Shown piece by piece: positions 1 through 8,372 of a stretch of DNA of 64,000 nucleotides. Below the pieces are notes generated by a model, which saw only the letters and a program-made list of their open reading frames with translations, was not told the origin of the DNA and ran no database searches. This DNA comes from Streptomyces sindenensis (GTDB lineage: Bacteria > Actinomycetota > Actinomycetes > Streptomycetales > Streptomycetaceae), in NCBI RefSeq assembly GCF_014649035.1, contig NZ_BMSG01000002.1:62001-126000 (forward strand), read 5' to 3'. Positions within the stretch are counted from its first letter, which is position 1, and each line of letters starts with the position of its first letter. Both the position numbers and the translations under genes were made by a program.

Positions 1-904
1 GGCCGGGCGCGGGGCCACCGGCCGCCCGCAGGACGCCCACCATGTGCTGGAGCTCCGTGAGGGTCTTCACGGAGAGCTCGCGGACGACCCCGGCGGTCGA
101 CCGTACGGTGGCCGCGTCCGGTTCGCCGACCTGGAGCGCCCCCGCCTGGAGGCTGATGAGGCTGACCTGGTGGGCGACGACGTCGTGCATCTCCCGCGCC
201 AGCCAGGCGCGCTCGGTGGCCAGGGTCCGCTCGGCGAGGAGCCGGTGCTCGCGCTCCCGGCCCTCCGCCAGTTCCCGCTGGCGCTCGCGGCGCACCCGGG
301 CCGTACGCCCCAGGACCAGCGCCCCGGCGGCCAGGACGCAGGAGTCCATCGCCATGATCAGGGTCTCCCGGTCGACCGCGAGCTCCGGCAGGTCCGTGAC
401 CGGGTACGGCAGGAACTGGGCCAGGGCGACCGCGACCGCCCCCACGGCTCCGACGGCCACGTTGCGGCGGCGGTCGGCGAGGCAGTAGAGCGCGATCAGC
501 GGGGCGAAGGCCAGGTGGCCGACGTACATGCCGGGCAGGCCGACGAGCAGCACCACCTCGGGCCAGCGCCGCCGCAGCACCAGCGCGCCCGCCGCGGCGA
601 GCGCGACCCAGAGGCCGGGTCCGGTCCCGAAGCCGTTGACGAGGAGACCGTCGCCCACGGCGATCCCGACCGGCACGGCGGCCCGGCCGACGGCCCGCGC
701 CCGGCGGGACGTGAGGGACGTGAGGGACATACGGCAGGAGGTGAGAGACATACGGCGGACGTACGTCATGACGCCCGGCCGGCCGGACCCACCGACAGCG
801 CCCGGCCTGCCGGACCCACCGACAACACCCCGCCGACCGGACCCGCCCACGACACCGCCTCGACCGGGCCCGCCCACCGCGCCCCGCCGATCGGTCCCGC
901 TCAC
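1..904 (-). CDS. Sensor histidine kinase (HisKA_3 type), C-terminus outside window
   Basis: Partner kinase of the response regulator read just before it. About 301 codons are visible. After several hydrophobic segments (roughly residues 70-165) and a charged linker comes the dimerisation/phosphoacceptor helix with EMHDVVAHQVSLISLQAG, the HisKA_3 H-box, His near residue 239. The HATPase_c domain lies beyond base 1. The start is chosen at a GTG whose GTGA overlaps the regulator's TGA by 4 nt, implying translational coupling. This adds a 45-residue Gly/Ser/Arg repeat tract (GGSGRPG-like units) before the next in-frame ATG at 769, which is the alternative start. Kinase family is certain; the N-terminus is not. 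Confidence 0.85.
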   Translation of the reverse strand, partial: MSGTDRRGAVGGPGRGGVVGGSGRRGVVGGSGRPGAVGGSGRPGVMTYVRRMSLTSCRMSLTSLTSRRARAVGRAAVPVGIAVGDGLLVNGFGTGPGLWVALAAAGALVLRRRWPEVVLLVGLPGMYVGHLAFAPLIALYCLADRRRNVAVGAVGAVAVALAQFLPYPVTDLPELAVDRETLIMAMDSCVLAAGALVLGRTARVRRERQRELAEGREREHRLLAERTLATERAWLAREMHDVVAHQVSLISLQAGALQVGEPDAATVRSTAGVVRELSVKTLTELQHMVGVLRAAGGPAPG

Positions 905-1551
905 AACGCCCCGTCGATCAGGCCCGCCCGGTCCGCCAGCACCGCCGCCTGGACTCGGTTGACCCCGCCCAGCTTGGACAGCACCGAGCTGACGTGGTCC
1001 TTCACCGTGCCGTGGGAGAGCCGCAGCTCACGGGCGATCTCCCGGTTGGACAGGCCCGCGCCGACCAGGGCCAGCACCTGGCCCTCGCGGTCGGTCAGGA
1101 CCCCGGTACGGTCGGCCGCACCGCCGTCCCGGCCCGCGGCGAGATAGCCCTCGATGACCGGGCCGACCGCCTCGGGCGCCAGGATCCGGCCGCCGGCGGC
1201 CAGCACGCGGACCGCGTGGACGAGCTGTTCCGGGGCCGTGTTCTTCATGAGTAAACCGACCGCCCCCGAGCGCAGCGCGTCGTCGATGTGCCGGCCCGCG
1301 TCGAAGGTGGTCAGCATCGCCACGGCGGGCGGCGCCGTCAGCGCCACCACCTGCCGCAGCACGGTCAGCCCGTCGACCTCGGGCATCCGGATGTCCAGCA
1401 GGAGGACATCGGGGCGCAGCTCCCGTACGCGATCGACGGCGTCGATCCCGTCGCAGCAGGCGACCACCTCGACGTCCGGGGCCGCCCCCAAGATCAGTTT
1501 CAGCCCGGACCGGACCAGCTGCTCGTCGTCCACGACGGCAACCCGAATCAC
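901..1551 (-). CDS. NarL/FixJ-family response regulator
   Basis: DNA-binding response regulator of 216 aa. The receiver domain has the acidic pair at D8-D9, phosphoacceptor D53 in LLLDIRMPEVDG, a Thr near 81 and Lys in LLMKNTAP. The C-terminus is a LuxR-type HTH (LTDREGQVLALVGAGLSNREIARELRLSHGTVKDHVSSV; about residues 148-205). Start taken as GTG 1551 (reads MIRVAVVDDEQLV); an upstream in-frame start at 1584 would only add unconserved residues. It precedes and overlaps the kinase gene, the reverse of the commoner kinase-first order. Target genes cannot be inferred. Confidence 0.9.
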   Translation of the reverse strand: MIRVAVVDDEQLVRSGLKLILGAAPDVEVVACCDGIDAVDRVRELRPDVLLLDIRMPEVDGLTVLRQVVALTAPPAVAMLTTFDAGRHIDDALRSGAVGLLMKNTAPEQLVHAVRVLAAGGRILAPEAVGPVIEGYLAAGRDGGAADRTGVLTDREGQVLALVGAGLSNREIARELRLSHGTVKDHVSSVLSKLGGVNRVQAAVLADRAGLIDGAL

Positions 1552-1651
1552 GACGCTCCCCTCCGCCCGGCCGACCAGGACCACCGAAGGGTACGGCAGG
1601 AGCGGGGAGCGTTCCAGGGGAAGCGGAATGTTGAATTCCAGACCTTCCGGG

Positions 1652-1707
1652 CCCGACGACGGCCGCCCCGCCGCATCTCCGGGACCCGACGACGGCCGCC
1701 CCGCCGC
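1652..1707. repeat. Two-copy 23-bp direct repeat
   Basis: A 23-base GC-rich word starting CCCGACGACGGCCG occurs identically at 1652-1674 and 1685-1707, a centre-to-centre distance of 33 bp (about three helical turns). It lies upstream of both the response-regulator gene and the conservon promoter. It could be a paired binding site or simple duplication. Confidence 0.6.
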
Positions 1708-1812
1708 GCCCCCCGGGCGGGGCCGACAGCCGTACCGGCGGCATCGGGAGCCCCTCCCTCACATCTCCGCAACGTGAACATTCTGCGTCAAGTGGCAACG
1801 GGCGTGGCGGCC

Positions 1813-1848
1813 TTGACATTTCGTCGAGCAGCCGATGATAAGATCATC
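1813..1848 (+). promoter_or_regulatory. Conservon promoter with palindrome at -10
   Basis: A perfect TTGACA -35 box (1813-1818) is followed after 17 bp by TGATAA (1836-1841). The -10 lies inside the perfect inverted repeat GATGATAAGATCATC (1834-1848; 6-bp arms, 3-bp spacer). A repressor at this palindrome would block the promoter directly. No other convincing promoter is seen before cvnA. Confidence 0.55.
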
Positions 1849-2023
1849 TTACTTCCAGTGGGCTGATGGCGTATGGGGGCATTCCGGGAGGAATGAATTC
1901 CTCGGCCCCACCTTCGGAGGGGCACCTCCCGGAGCGGCGCACGGTCGTGGCGAACAAGCCCTGGCTGCGTGCCGCCTGATGGGGTGTCAAGCCGTTTCCG
2001 CCATGGCACTTGAAGTGAGTCTC

Positions 2024-3298
2024 ATGACATTTGCACAGGGCCCTGTCGTCTGGGCGCTGGTGGTCGTAGCCCTGGTCGCCGTGGGTGCCGTTCTGCGTGC
2101 TCGCGCGATCAACGTCAAGCTGCGCAGGAACCACGCCGAGCTGCGCCAGGAGCGCGACGCCCTCCTCCACCAGCGGGACGAACTCCACGTCGTCCACAAC
2201 ACCCTGCTCCAGCGGCAGTCCGCCGAACTCGCGGAGGTCCGCAAGGACGCCGAGGAGGAGACCAAGGCCGTCCTCAAAGCAGCCGTCCGCACCCTCCAGG
2301 GCCTCGCCGACGAGCAGCAGGTCGTGATCGAGAAGGCCCAGCGCAAGTACGGGGACGACCCCGGGATCCTCGCCGATCTGATGGCCATGGACCACGCCAA
2401 CAGCCAGTTCGGGCGGCGCGCCCAGGGCATTGCCGTGCTCTGCGGCGGCTGGCTCGGCCGGCGCGAGACCGTGGCCTCCGTCTTCGACGTGGCTCGCAGC
2501 GCCCAGGGCCGTATCCGGCACTTCGACCGGGTCCGGGTCAACGGCCAGGTGAACTTCTCCGTCGTCAGCCGCGCGGTCGAACCGGTCGCCGTGGTCCTCG
2601 CCGAGCTGCTCGCCAACGCAACGAACTACTCCGCCCCCGGCACCCCGGTCGAGATCAACATCCAGGCCGTCCCGACGGGCGTCTGCCTCATCGTCGACGA
2701 CGCCGGTCTCGGCATGGGCCAGGAGGAGAAGGACCGCGCCGCGGCCCTCCTCTCCCCCCAGGCCGCGATCAGCGTCTCCAGCCTCGGTATTCCGCCGCAG
2801 TTCGGGTTCGCCGTCTCCGGGATGCTCGCCGCCCGCTACGGCTTCCGGGTCTCGGTGGACTCCGTTTCCCCCTATGGAGGCGTACGCGCGGTGGTCCTCA
2901 TCCCCGACGAACTGCTCACCACCGAGGCGCCGCCCGCCGCCGCCCCGGCCGAGGCGCCCGAAGCGGCGCTCTCCCCGGCGCCGCAGGTCCGGCAGCCGGA
3001 CCAGTGGCAGGCCCGGGCACAGTCCCAGCCCCAGCACCCGGCGCAGGCCCCGGCGCCGACCCCGCTCTTCCCGCCCACCCCGCAGCCGGACACCGCCACC
3101 CAGCCGCTCGCCCAGATCACCACCACCGCCGGCGGGCTGCCGAAGCGTCGTCGCAAGAGCCCGGTCTCCGCGGTGCCATCGGCGGAACCGGAGCCCGTGC
3201 GCAGCAACGAGGAGACCGCGTCGCGACTCGGCGCGTTCCAGCGCGGCACCCGTTCCGGGCGCGACACGACGACGACGGAAGGACCCGAGTTCCAGTGA
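2024..3298 (+). CDS. cvnA: Conservon sensor-like ATPase CvnA
   Basis: Histidine-kinase-like membrane protein, first gene of a conservon, the actinobacterial four-gene unit proposed to act like a G-protein-coupled receptor module. A single N-terminal TM helix (VVWALVVVALVAVGAVL) is followed by a coiled coil (about residues 25-95) and a HATPase_c domain with N-box ELLANATNYSAPGTPV and G1-like DDAGLGMG. The C-terminal 120 residues are Pro/Ala/Gln-rich and probably disordered. No clear phosphoacceptor H-box is seen, as usual for CvnA. About 425 aa, short for the family because it lacks a large extracellular sensor domain. ATG 2024 (upstream GAAGTGAG) is preferred; ATG 2003 is possible. It overlaps cvnB by 4 nt. 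Confidence 0.88.
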   Translation: MTFAQGPVVWALVVVALVAVGAVLRARAINVKLRRNHAELRQERDALLHQRDELHVVHNTLLQRQSAELAEVRKDAEEETKAVLKAAVRTLQGLADEQQVVIEKAQRKYGDDPGILADLMAMDHANSQFGRRAQGIAVLCGGWLGRRETVASVFDVARSAQGRIRHFDRVRVNGQVNFSVVSRAVEPVAVVLAELLANATNYSAPGTPVEINIQAVPTGVCLIVDDAGLGMGQEEKDRAAALLSPQAAISVSSLGIPPQFGFAVSGMLAARYGFRVSVDSVSPYGGVRAVVLIPDELLTTEAPPAAAPAEAPEAALSPAPQVRQPDQWQARAQSQPQHPAQAPAPTPLFPPTPQPDTATQPLAQITTTAGGLPKRRRKSPVSAVPSAEPEPVRSNEETASRLGAFQRGTRSGRDTTTTEGPEFQ

Positions 3299-3699
3299 AC
3301 CCCGATCTGTCCTGGGTACTCAACGACCTGCTCCAGGTACCCGGCGCCCGGCACGCGATCCTGGTGTCCGCCGACGGCCTGCTGCTCGCCAACTCCAGCG
3401 AGATCGGCCGTGACGACGCGGAGACCGTCGCCGCGGCCATGAGCTCCATGCAGTCCCTCAGCCGGGCCGTCGCCCCCTTCATCGGCACCCGCGACCCGGG
3501 CAGATGGCGGCAGACGCTCCTGGAGTACGAGGACGGCTGGATCTTCCTCATCGCCGCGGGCACCGGCGCCTACCTCGCCGCCACCGCCGCCGCCGATGTG
3601 GACATGGAGGCCATGTCCTTCCGGATGCAGCAGCAGGTCACCGCGCTGGGCAAGGCGATGACCACACCGCCCCGCCGGACCGCGGACAGCGAGATATGA
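3295..3699 (+). CDS. cvnB: Conservon roadblock/LC7 protein CvnB
   Basis: Roadblock/LC7 domain protein of 134 aa, thought to regulate the conservon GTPase CvnD, like MglB for MglA. The sequence from LSWVLNDLLQVPGARHAILVSADGLLLANS through DRDDAETVAAAMSSMQSLSRA is the typical roadblock alpha/beta sandwich and fills the whole protein. Start is GTG 3295, overlapping the cvnA stop (GTGA). The end overlaps the cvnC start (ATGA), so translation is probably coupled. Confidence 0.92.
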   Translation: MNPDLSWVLNDLLQVPGARHAILVSADGLLLANSSEIGRDDAETVAAAMSSMQSLSRAVAPFIGTRDPGRWRQTLLEYEDGWIFLIAAGTGAYLAATAAADVDMEAMSFRMQQQVTALGKAMTTPPRRTADSEI

Positions 3700-4070
3700 C
3701 GGCGCCGGGCGAGGAGCAGCAGGTCAGCAGCGGGTTCGTCCGGTCCTATGTCATCACCGGCGGGCGGGGGCTGCCCGACGCGGAGGACCTCTCCCTCGTC
3801 ACGCTGGTCACCCTCGCCCCCGAGAGCCAGCCGCCACCGAACCCGAGCCCCGAGGTCAAGGCGATCTGGGAGCTGTGTTCCGGCGGCTATCTCTCGGTGG
3901 CCGAGGTCGCCGGCCACCTCGGCCTGCCGGTCGGGGTGGCCCGTCTCCTGCTCCAGGATTTACACCAGCAGGGACACCTCCTGCGCCGGAAGGCGCCGCC
4001 GCCGGCCCAGCTCGTTGACAGGAAGATCCTCGAAGAGGTGTTGCATGGACTCCAAGTCCGGTTCGGCTGA
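3696..4070 (+). CDS. cvnC: Conservon DUF742 protein CvnC
   Basis: DUF742 protein of 124 aa, third conservon component. It shows the family pattern: N-terminal FVRSYVITGGRGLPDAEDLSLVTLV, then a winged-helix-like part SVAEVAGHLGLPVGVARLLLQDLHQQGHL and terminal ILEEVLHGLQVRFG. Biochemical role is not settled; it is thought to work with CvnB and CvnA. The ATG overlaps the cvnB stop (ATGA), and the 3' end overlaps cvnD by 26 nt. Confidence 0.92.
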   Translation: MTAPGEEQQVSSGFVRSYVITGGRGLPDAEDLSLVTLVTLAPESQPPPNPSPEVKAIWELCSGGYLSVAEVAGHLGLPVGVARLLLQDLHQQGHLLRRKAPPPAQLVDRKILEEVLHGLQVRFG

Positions 4071-4635
4071 GAGCATCTATGTGCCGGAAGCGGTCCAGCG
4101 CGCGGCGAAGATCCTCGTCGTCGGACACTTCGCGGTGGGCAAGACGACGCTGATCGGGACCCTGTCCGAGATCACGCCGCTGCGCACCGAGGAGCGGATG
4201 ACCCAGGCCGCGGCCCAGGTCGACGATCTGCGGGGGGCGCCCGACAAGAAGACGACGACGGTCGCCCTGGACTTCGGGCGGCTCACCCTCAGCGACGAGC
4301 TGGTCCTCTACCTGTTCGGTACGCCGGGGCAGCAGCGGTTCGTGGAGCTGTGGGAGGACATGGCGCGCGGTTCGCTGGGCGCGCTGCTCCTGGTCGATCC
4401 GGCGCGGCTCGCCGACACGTTCCCCGTCATCGACCTGGTGGAGACGTACGGGCTGGAGTACGCGGTCGCCGTCAACAGCTTCGACCCGTACTCGCAGCAC
4501 GCCGAGGACGAACTGCGCGAGGCGCTCGACCTGCTGCCGGACACCCCGGTCGTCTTCTGCGACGCCCGGGACCAGAAGTCCTCCGCGAACGCCCTGATCA
4601 CCCTGGTCCGCCACCTCCTGACGCACGCGGCCTGA
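4045..4635 (+). CDS. cvnD: Conservon small GTPase CvnD
   Basis: Ras-like ATP/GTP-binding protein of 196 aa, the G-protein of the conservon. The P-loop is GHFAVGKTT (about residues 26-34), the switch II/Walker B region is FGTPGQQRF, and the usual NKxD base-specificity motif is replaced by VNSFD, as common in this family. It starts inside cvnC (26-nt overlap). It is followed 94 nt later by the CYP157-like gene, so the signal may feed into the downstream P450s. Confidence 0.92.
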   Translation: MDSKSGSAESIYVPEAVQRAAKILVVGHFAVGKTTLIGTLSEITPLRTEERMTQAAAQVDDLRGAPDKKTTTVALDFGRLTLSDELVLYLFGTPGQQRFVELWEDMARGSLGALLLVDPARLADTFPVIDLVETYGLEYAVAVNSFDPYSQHAEDELREALDLLPDTPVVFCDARDQKSSANALITLVRHLLTHAA

Positions 4636-4729
4636 CGGGCACACGGTCCGGCGCGCACACCACGACGCAGACGTAGACGTATACGAAGCCGGGGCCCTGC
4701 GGCCCCGCGATCACACCGAGGAAGCCGAC

Positions 4730-6139
4730 ATGGATCCGCAGCCGGGAGCCACCCCGTACAGCGCCCCCGCCGGGTGCCCCATGCACCAGCAGCAGACGTC
4801 GCTGTACGGACCGGAGTTCGCCGCCGACCCGCACCGCTTCTACGAGGCGGCACGCACCCACGGGCCGGCCGCGCCCATCGAGCTGGCCCCCGGGGTGGAC
4901 GCCACGCTGATCGTGCAGCACGAGGCGGCGCTGCGGGTCCTCCAGAACCCGGCGCTGTTCGCCCGGGACTCGCGGCGCTGGGCCGCGCTGCGCGAGGGCG
5001 CCGTCCCCATGGACAGCCCGGTGCTGCCGATGATGATCTACCGGCCCAACTGCCTGTTCACCGACGGCGCGGAGCACCTGCGGCTGCGCAAGGCGGTCAC
5101 CGAGTCGCTGGCGCGGCTCAACAGCAGCCGGCTGAGCCGGGACGTCGAGCGGATCGCCGACTACCTGATCGACCAGTTCATCGAGCGCGGCACCGCCGAC
5201 CTGCTCAACGAGTACGCCAAGCTCCTGCCGCTGCTCCTGTTCAACCAGCTCTTCGGCTGCCCCGGCGACATCGGCGACCGGCTGACCCGCTCGATGTCGG
5301 CCATCTTCGACGGCGAGGACGTGCTCCGCGCCAACGCCGAGCTGACCGAGTGCCTGATGGAGCTGGTCTCGATCAAGCGCCGGCAGCCCGGCGACGACAT
5401 CACCTCCTGGCTCATCCAGCACCCGGCGGGGCTGCGGGACGAGGAGCTGAAGGACCAGCTGGTGATGCTGATGGGCGCGGGTGTGGAGCCGGAACGCAAT
5501 CTGATCGGCAACGCGCTGCTGCTGATGCTCGCCGGTGAGCAGCCGGGTGCGCCCGACCGGCGTGGTTCGGGGATGCTCGTCGAGGACGCGCTGGACGACG
5601 TCCTGTGGAACAACCCGCCGATCGCCAACTACGCCACGCACTACCCGGTGCGGGACATCGAGCTGAACGGGGTGGTGCTGAAGGCGGAGACCCCGGTCCT
5701 GATCAGCTTCGCCGCCGCGAACAGCGACCCGGGGCTCACCGACGCCCGCCAGACGCTCAGCAAGGGCGCCCATCTGGCCTGGGGAGCGGGCCCGCACGTG
5801 TGCCCGGCCAAGTCGCCCGCGACGCTGATCGCGCTGACCGCGATCGAGAAGATCCTCAACACCGTTCCGGACCTCTCGCTGGCCGTGCCCGCCTCGGGGG
5901 TGGCCTGGCGTCCGGGCCCGTTCCACCGGGCCCTGATCGCGCTGCCCGTAAGGTTCACGCCGACGGCCGCGCGGCGGGCGTCGGCCGGGGTGCAGCCGCC
6001 GGCGCAGACCTCGGCCCAGCTTCCCGACCCGTACCGGAACGCCTCCTCCGCGGCGCCGGTGACTCCCCGTCACGCGCCGGAGCCGGCCAAGAAGCACAAG
6101 GGCTGGTGGAGTTCGTTCCTGGACGTGTTCCGCGTATGA
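4730..6139 (+). CDS. Conservon-linked cytochrome P450, CYP157-like, lacking ExxR
   Basis: Cytochrome P450 of 469 aa. The heme-binding loop is HLAWGAGPHVCPAKS with the thiolate Cys present. The C-helix has HLRLRKAV. The K-helix ExxR dyad is absent: the stretch before NPP reads ALDDVLWNNPP, so Glu and Arg are replaced by Asp and Trp. The I-helix (MLMGAGVEPERN) lacks the usual acid-Thr pair. Loss of ExxR is the known hallmark of the CYP157 family, whose members sit in conservons next to a CYP154, as here. The last 65 residues are Pro/Ala-rich and end in a basic, aromatic tail. Start ATG follows GAGGAAG. Substrate and catalytic competence are unknown. Confidence 0.85.
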   Translation: MDPQPGATPYSAPAGCPMHQQQTSLYGPEFAADPHRFYEAARTHGPAAPIELAPGVDATLIVQHEAALRVLQNPALFARDSRRWAALREGAVPMDSPVLPMMIYRPNCLFTDGAEHLRLRKAVTESLARLNSSRLSRDVERIADYLIDQFIERGTADLLNEYAKLLPLLLFNQLFGCPGDIGDRLTRSMSAIFDGEDVLRANAELTECLMELVSIKRRQPGDDITSWLIQHPAGLRDEELKDQLVMLMGAGVEPERNLIGNALLLMLAGEQPGAPDRRGSGMLVEDALDDVLWNNPPIANYATHYPVRDIELNGVVLKAETPVLISFAAANSDPGLTDARQTLSKGAHLAWGAGPHVCPAKSPATLIALTAIEKILNTVPDLSLAVPASGVAWRPGPFHRALIALPVRFTPTAARRASAGVQPPAQTSAQLPDPYRNASSAAPVTPRHAPEPAKKHKGWWSSFLDVFRV

Positions 6140-6282
6140 CTCACCGCCCGACAATTCGCTGGTGAGAACGGGCATTTGTGACGATTGCATGTGACGGGGG
6201 CAACAGAGATCGATGCTTGGCGCAGATATCCGGAGGGGTAGGTTCTGGTCGGTAACCACGGGCCTAGGTCAAGGAACTCTGC

Positions 6283-7536
6283 GTGAGCATCACTGGTGGT
6301 ACAAGCAGGACCCCGGACGGTCGGCGCGCGGTCATCGGTCTGCTCCGCAGACTCAATTCACCCGAAGGCCAGGCCGAACCGTACGGAATACTCGCGGAGC
6401 TGCGGACGATGGGTGACGTCGTCCGCGCTCCGTGGAACGGATACTTCGTCACCGGATTCGACACGTGCAGCACGGTGCTCCGGGGCCGTAACTGGCTCGC
6501 ACCGGACCTCGCCTGGCAGGAGCGGCAGGACGACTCCAAGCAGTGGGACGCGATCGCGACCCGGGAGATGACCACCACCCTCGCCCGGCTCAACGCCCCC
6601 GAGCACACCTGCCAGCGCCGCTCGCTCGGCCATCTCTTCGACCGTTCCACCATCGAACGCCTCGCCCCCGACGTCGAGCGCGACGCCGACCGGCTGCTGG
6701 ACGAGCTGGCGGAGAAGCTCCGCTGGGGCGAGGCCGACTTCGTCTCCACGGTCAGCGAACAGCTGCCGATCAGCACCGTCGGCTCCTGGCTGGGGATACC
6801 GCCCGAGGACTACCCGCACATCCTGGAGATCACCCACAACCAGGTGTACGCCCAGGAACTGCTGCCCACCAAGTCGCAGCTGGCCGTCTCGGCCGAGGCG
6901 ACGCTGGCGCTGCGCGCGTACTTCACCGAACTGGTCGCCCGCCGCCGGGCCGAGCCCCGCCACGACGTGCTCACCGGCTGGATCCACACCTGGGACGCGA
7001 TGGAGCCGGACCGGGAGAAGGCGGACGAGATCCTCTACCGGCTCACCATGTTCGTCACCATCGCCTCGCTGGAGACCACCGCGACGCTGCTCACCTCGAT
7101 GACCCGCCTGCTGACCGAGCCCACCCGGTGGGCGTGGCTGCGGCAGTACCCGGAGCACATCGACGCGGCCGTGGACGAGGTGCTGCGCTACGACCCGCCG
7201 ATCCACATCAACACCCGGATCGCCGCCGAGGACACCGTCCTGGCCGGCGTCCCCATCAAGAAGGACAGCATGATCCACGTCCTGTACGGAGCGGCCAACC
7301 ACGATCCGCGGCGGAACCCGGGCCCGGACGGCTTCGACATCCTGCGCGGCGGCAGCCACCTCACCTTCGGCGGCGGGGTGCACTACTGCCTGGGCGCCGC
7401 GCTGGCCAAGCTGGAGGCGCGGACGCTGCTGGCACGGATGCTGGACCGCTTCCCCACCCTGCGCACCGTCGCGCCGCCGCAGTACGCCACCCGGATGGTC
7501 TTCCGCCGGATCACCTCGCTGGGCGTGGCCCTGTGA
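6283..7536 (+). CDS. Cytochrome P450, CYP154-like
   Basis: P450 of 417 aa with all canonical motifs: I-helix ASLETTATLL, ExxR in AVDEVLRYDPPIHINTR, and heme loop FGGGVHYCLGAALAK. Pairing with an ExxR-less CYP157-like gene at the end of a conservon is the basis for the CYP154 assignment; position supports it more than sequence alone. Start is GTG 6283 after AAGGAA. It overlaps the hydratase-like gene by 4 nt (GTGA), so the two products are probably made together. Confidence 0.88.
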   Translation: MSITGGTSRTPDGRRAVIGLLRRLNSPEGQAEPYGILAELRTMGDVVRAPWNGYFVTGFDTCSTVLRGRNWLAPDLAWQERQDDSKQWDAIATREMTTTLARLNAPEHTCQRRSLGHLFDRSTIERLAPDVERDADRLLDELAEKLRWGEADFVSTVSEQLPISTVGSWLGIPPEDYPHILEITHNQVYAQELLPTKSQLAVSAEATLALRAYFTELVARRRAEPRHDVLTGWIHTWDAMEPDREKADEILYRLTMFVTIASLETTATLLTSMTRLLTEPTRWAWLRQYPEHIDAAVDEVLRYDPPIHINTRIAAEDTVLAGVPIKKDSMIHVLYGAANHDPRRNPGPDGFDILRGGSHLTFGGGVHYCLGAALAKLEARTLLARMLDRFPTLRTVAPPQYATRMVFRRITSLGVAL

Positions 7537-8348
7537 AGCTCTCGCTGCCCGACTTCCTGACCTCGAACGACCGCTCCACGACGGTACGCACCCGGCGCGA
7601 GGGCGCCGTCCTGCACGTGGAGCTGAACGCGCCCGCGAGCGGGAACGCGGTGACCGAGGCGATGCTCGACGAACTGCTGGACGTCGTCGCCGTCCCGGAC
7701 CCACAGGTGCGGGTGCTGGTGCTCGGCGCGGCGGGGGACGACTTCTGCCTGGGCGGGGACCGCACCGAGTTCGGCCAGTGGCTGGAGGAGGACCCGACGG
7801 GCCGGGGCATCCGGGTCGCCGGGGAGAAGGCCCGCCGGGTCTGCGAGGCGCTCTCCGGCGGCCGGGCGGTGACGATCGCCCGGGTCCAGGGCAAGGCGGT
7901 CGGTGCGGGGTTCGCGCTGGCCCTCGCCTGCGATCTGCGGGTCGGCGCGGAGAACGCCTCCTTCCGGCTGCCGGAGCTGGCGCTCGGGCTGCCGACCGCC
8001 TGGGGCGGGCTGCTGCCCCGGCTGATCCACGAGGTGGGCGCGGCCCGGGTCCGCGAGCTGATCCTGACCGGCCGGGCCTTCGGCGCGGACGAGGCCCGCG
8101 AGCTGTCCGTGCTCCAGCGGGTGGTGCCCGAGGCGGAACTGGACGACGCGGTCGCCGCCTGGGCGAAGCCGGTGGTGCGCCGCCCGGAGGCCGCGCTGCG
8201 GGTCACCAAGGCGCTGCTGAACTCCTACGCCGCCGCCACCCGGCTGGCCGACCCCTCGTTCCTCGACGCGGAGCTGATGGCCTCGGTCGCGGCCGCCACC
8301 CGGCGCTCTCCGGCGGGCGGCGACGGGACGGGCGGGTCACACTCGTAG
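7533..8348 (+). CDS. Enoyl-CoA hydratase/isomerase family protein
   Basis: Crotonase-fold protein of 271 aa. Oxyanion-hole segments are GDDFCLGGDRTEF and QGKAVGAGFALALACDL. Both glutamates used by classical hydratases appear to be kept, one in FRLPELALGLP and one in RVRELILTG. GTG start overlaps the P450 stop. Co-translation with a P450 inside a conservon operon suggests action on an acyl thioester tied to that pathway, but the substrate cannot be told from sequence. Confidence 0.85.
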   Translation: MKLSLPDFLTSNDRSTTVRTRREGAVLHVELNAPASGNAVTEAMLDELLDVVAVPDPQVRVLVLGAAGDDFCLGGDRTEFGQWLEEDPTGRGIRVAGEKARRVCEALSGGRAVTIARVQGKAVGAGFALALACDLRVGAENASFRLPELALGLPTAWGGLLPRLIHEVGAARVRELILTGRAFGADEARELSVLQRVVPEAELDDAVAAWAKPVVRRPEAALRVTKALLNSYAAATRLADPSFLDAELMASVAAATRRSPAGGDGTGGSHS

Positions 8349-8372
8349 AAACCCGAGTGGGAGGTCTCCGGC

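Larger units (their letters stand above)
1552..2023. other. Divergent intergenic region between two-component operon and conservon
   Basis: About 470 bases without a supported gene. It holds two copies of a 23-base GC-rich direct repeat (1652-1674 and 1685-1707, 33 bp apart), the conservon promoter near 1813-1848, and a leader of about 170 nt before cvnA. The leader is open in the cvnA frame back to 1835, so a longer CvnA N-terminus cannot be excluded, but those residues look non-conserved. It also contains short inverted repeats around GCATTCCGGGAGGAATG. Confidence 0.6.

Noticed and set aside
4730-8348. Terpenoid or polyketide biosynthetic cluster around the two P450s
   Set aside because: No synthase gene is nearby. 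The P450s belong to the conservon arrangement.
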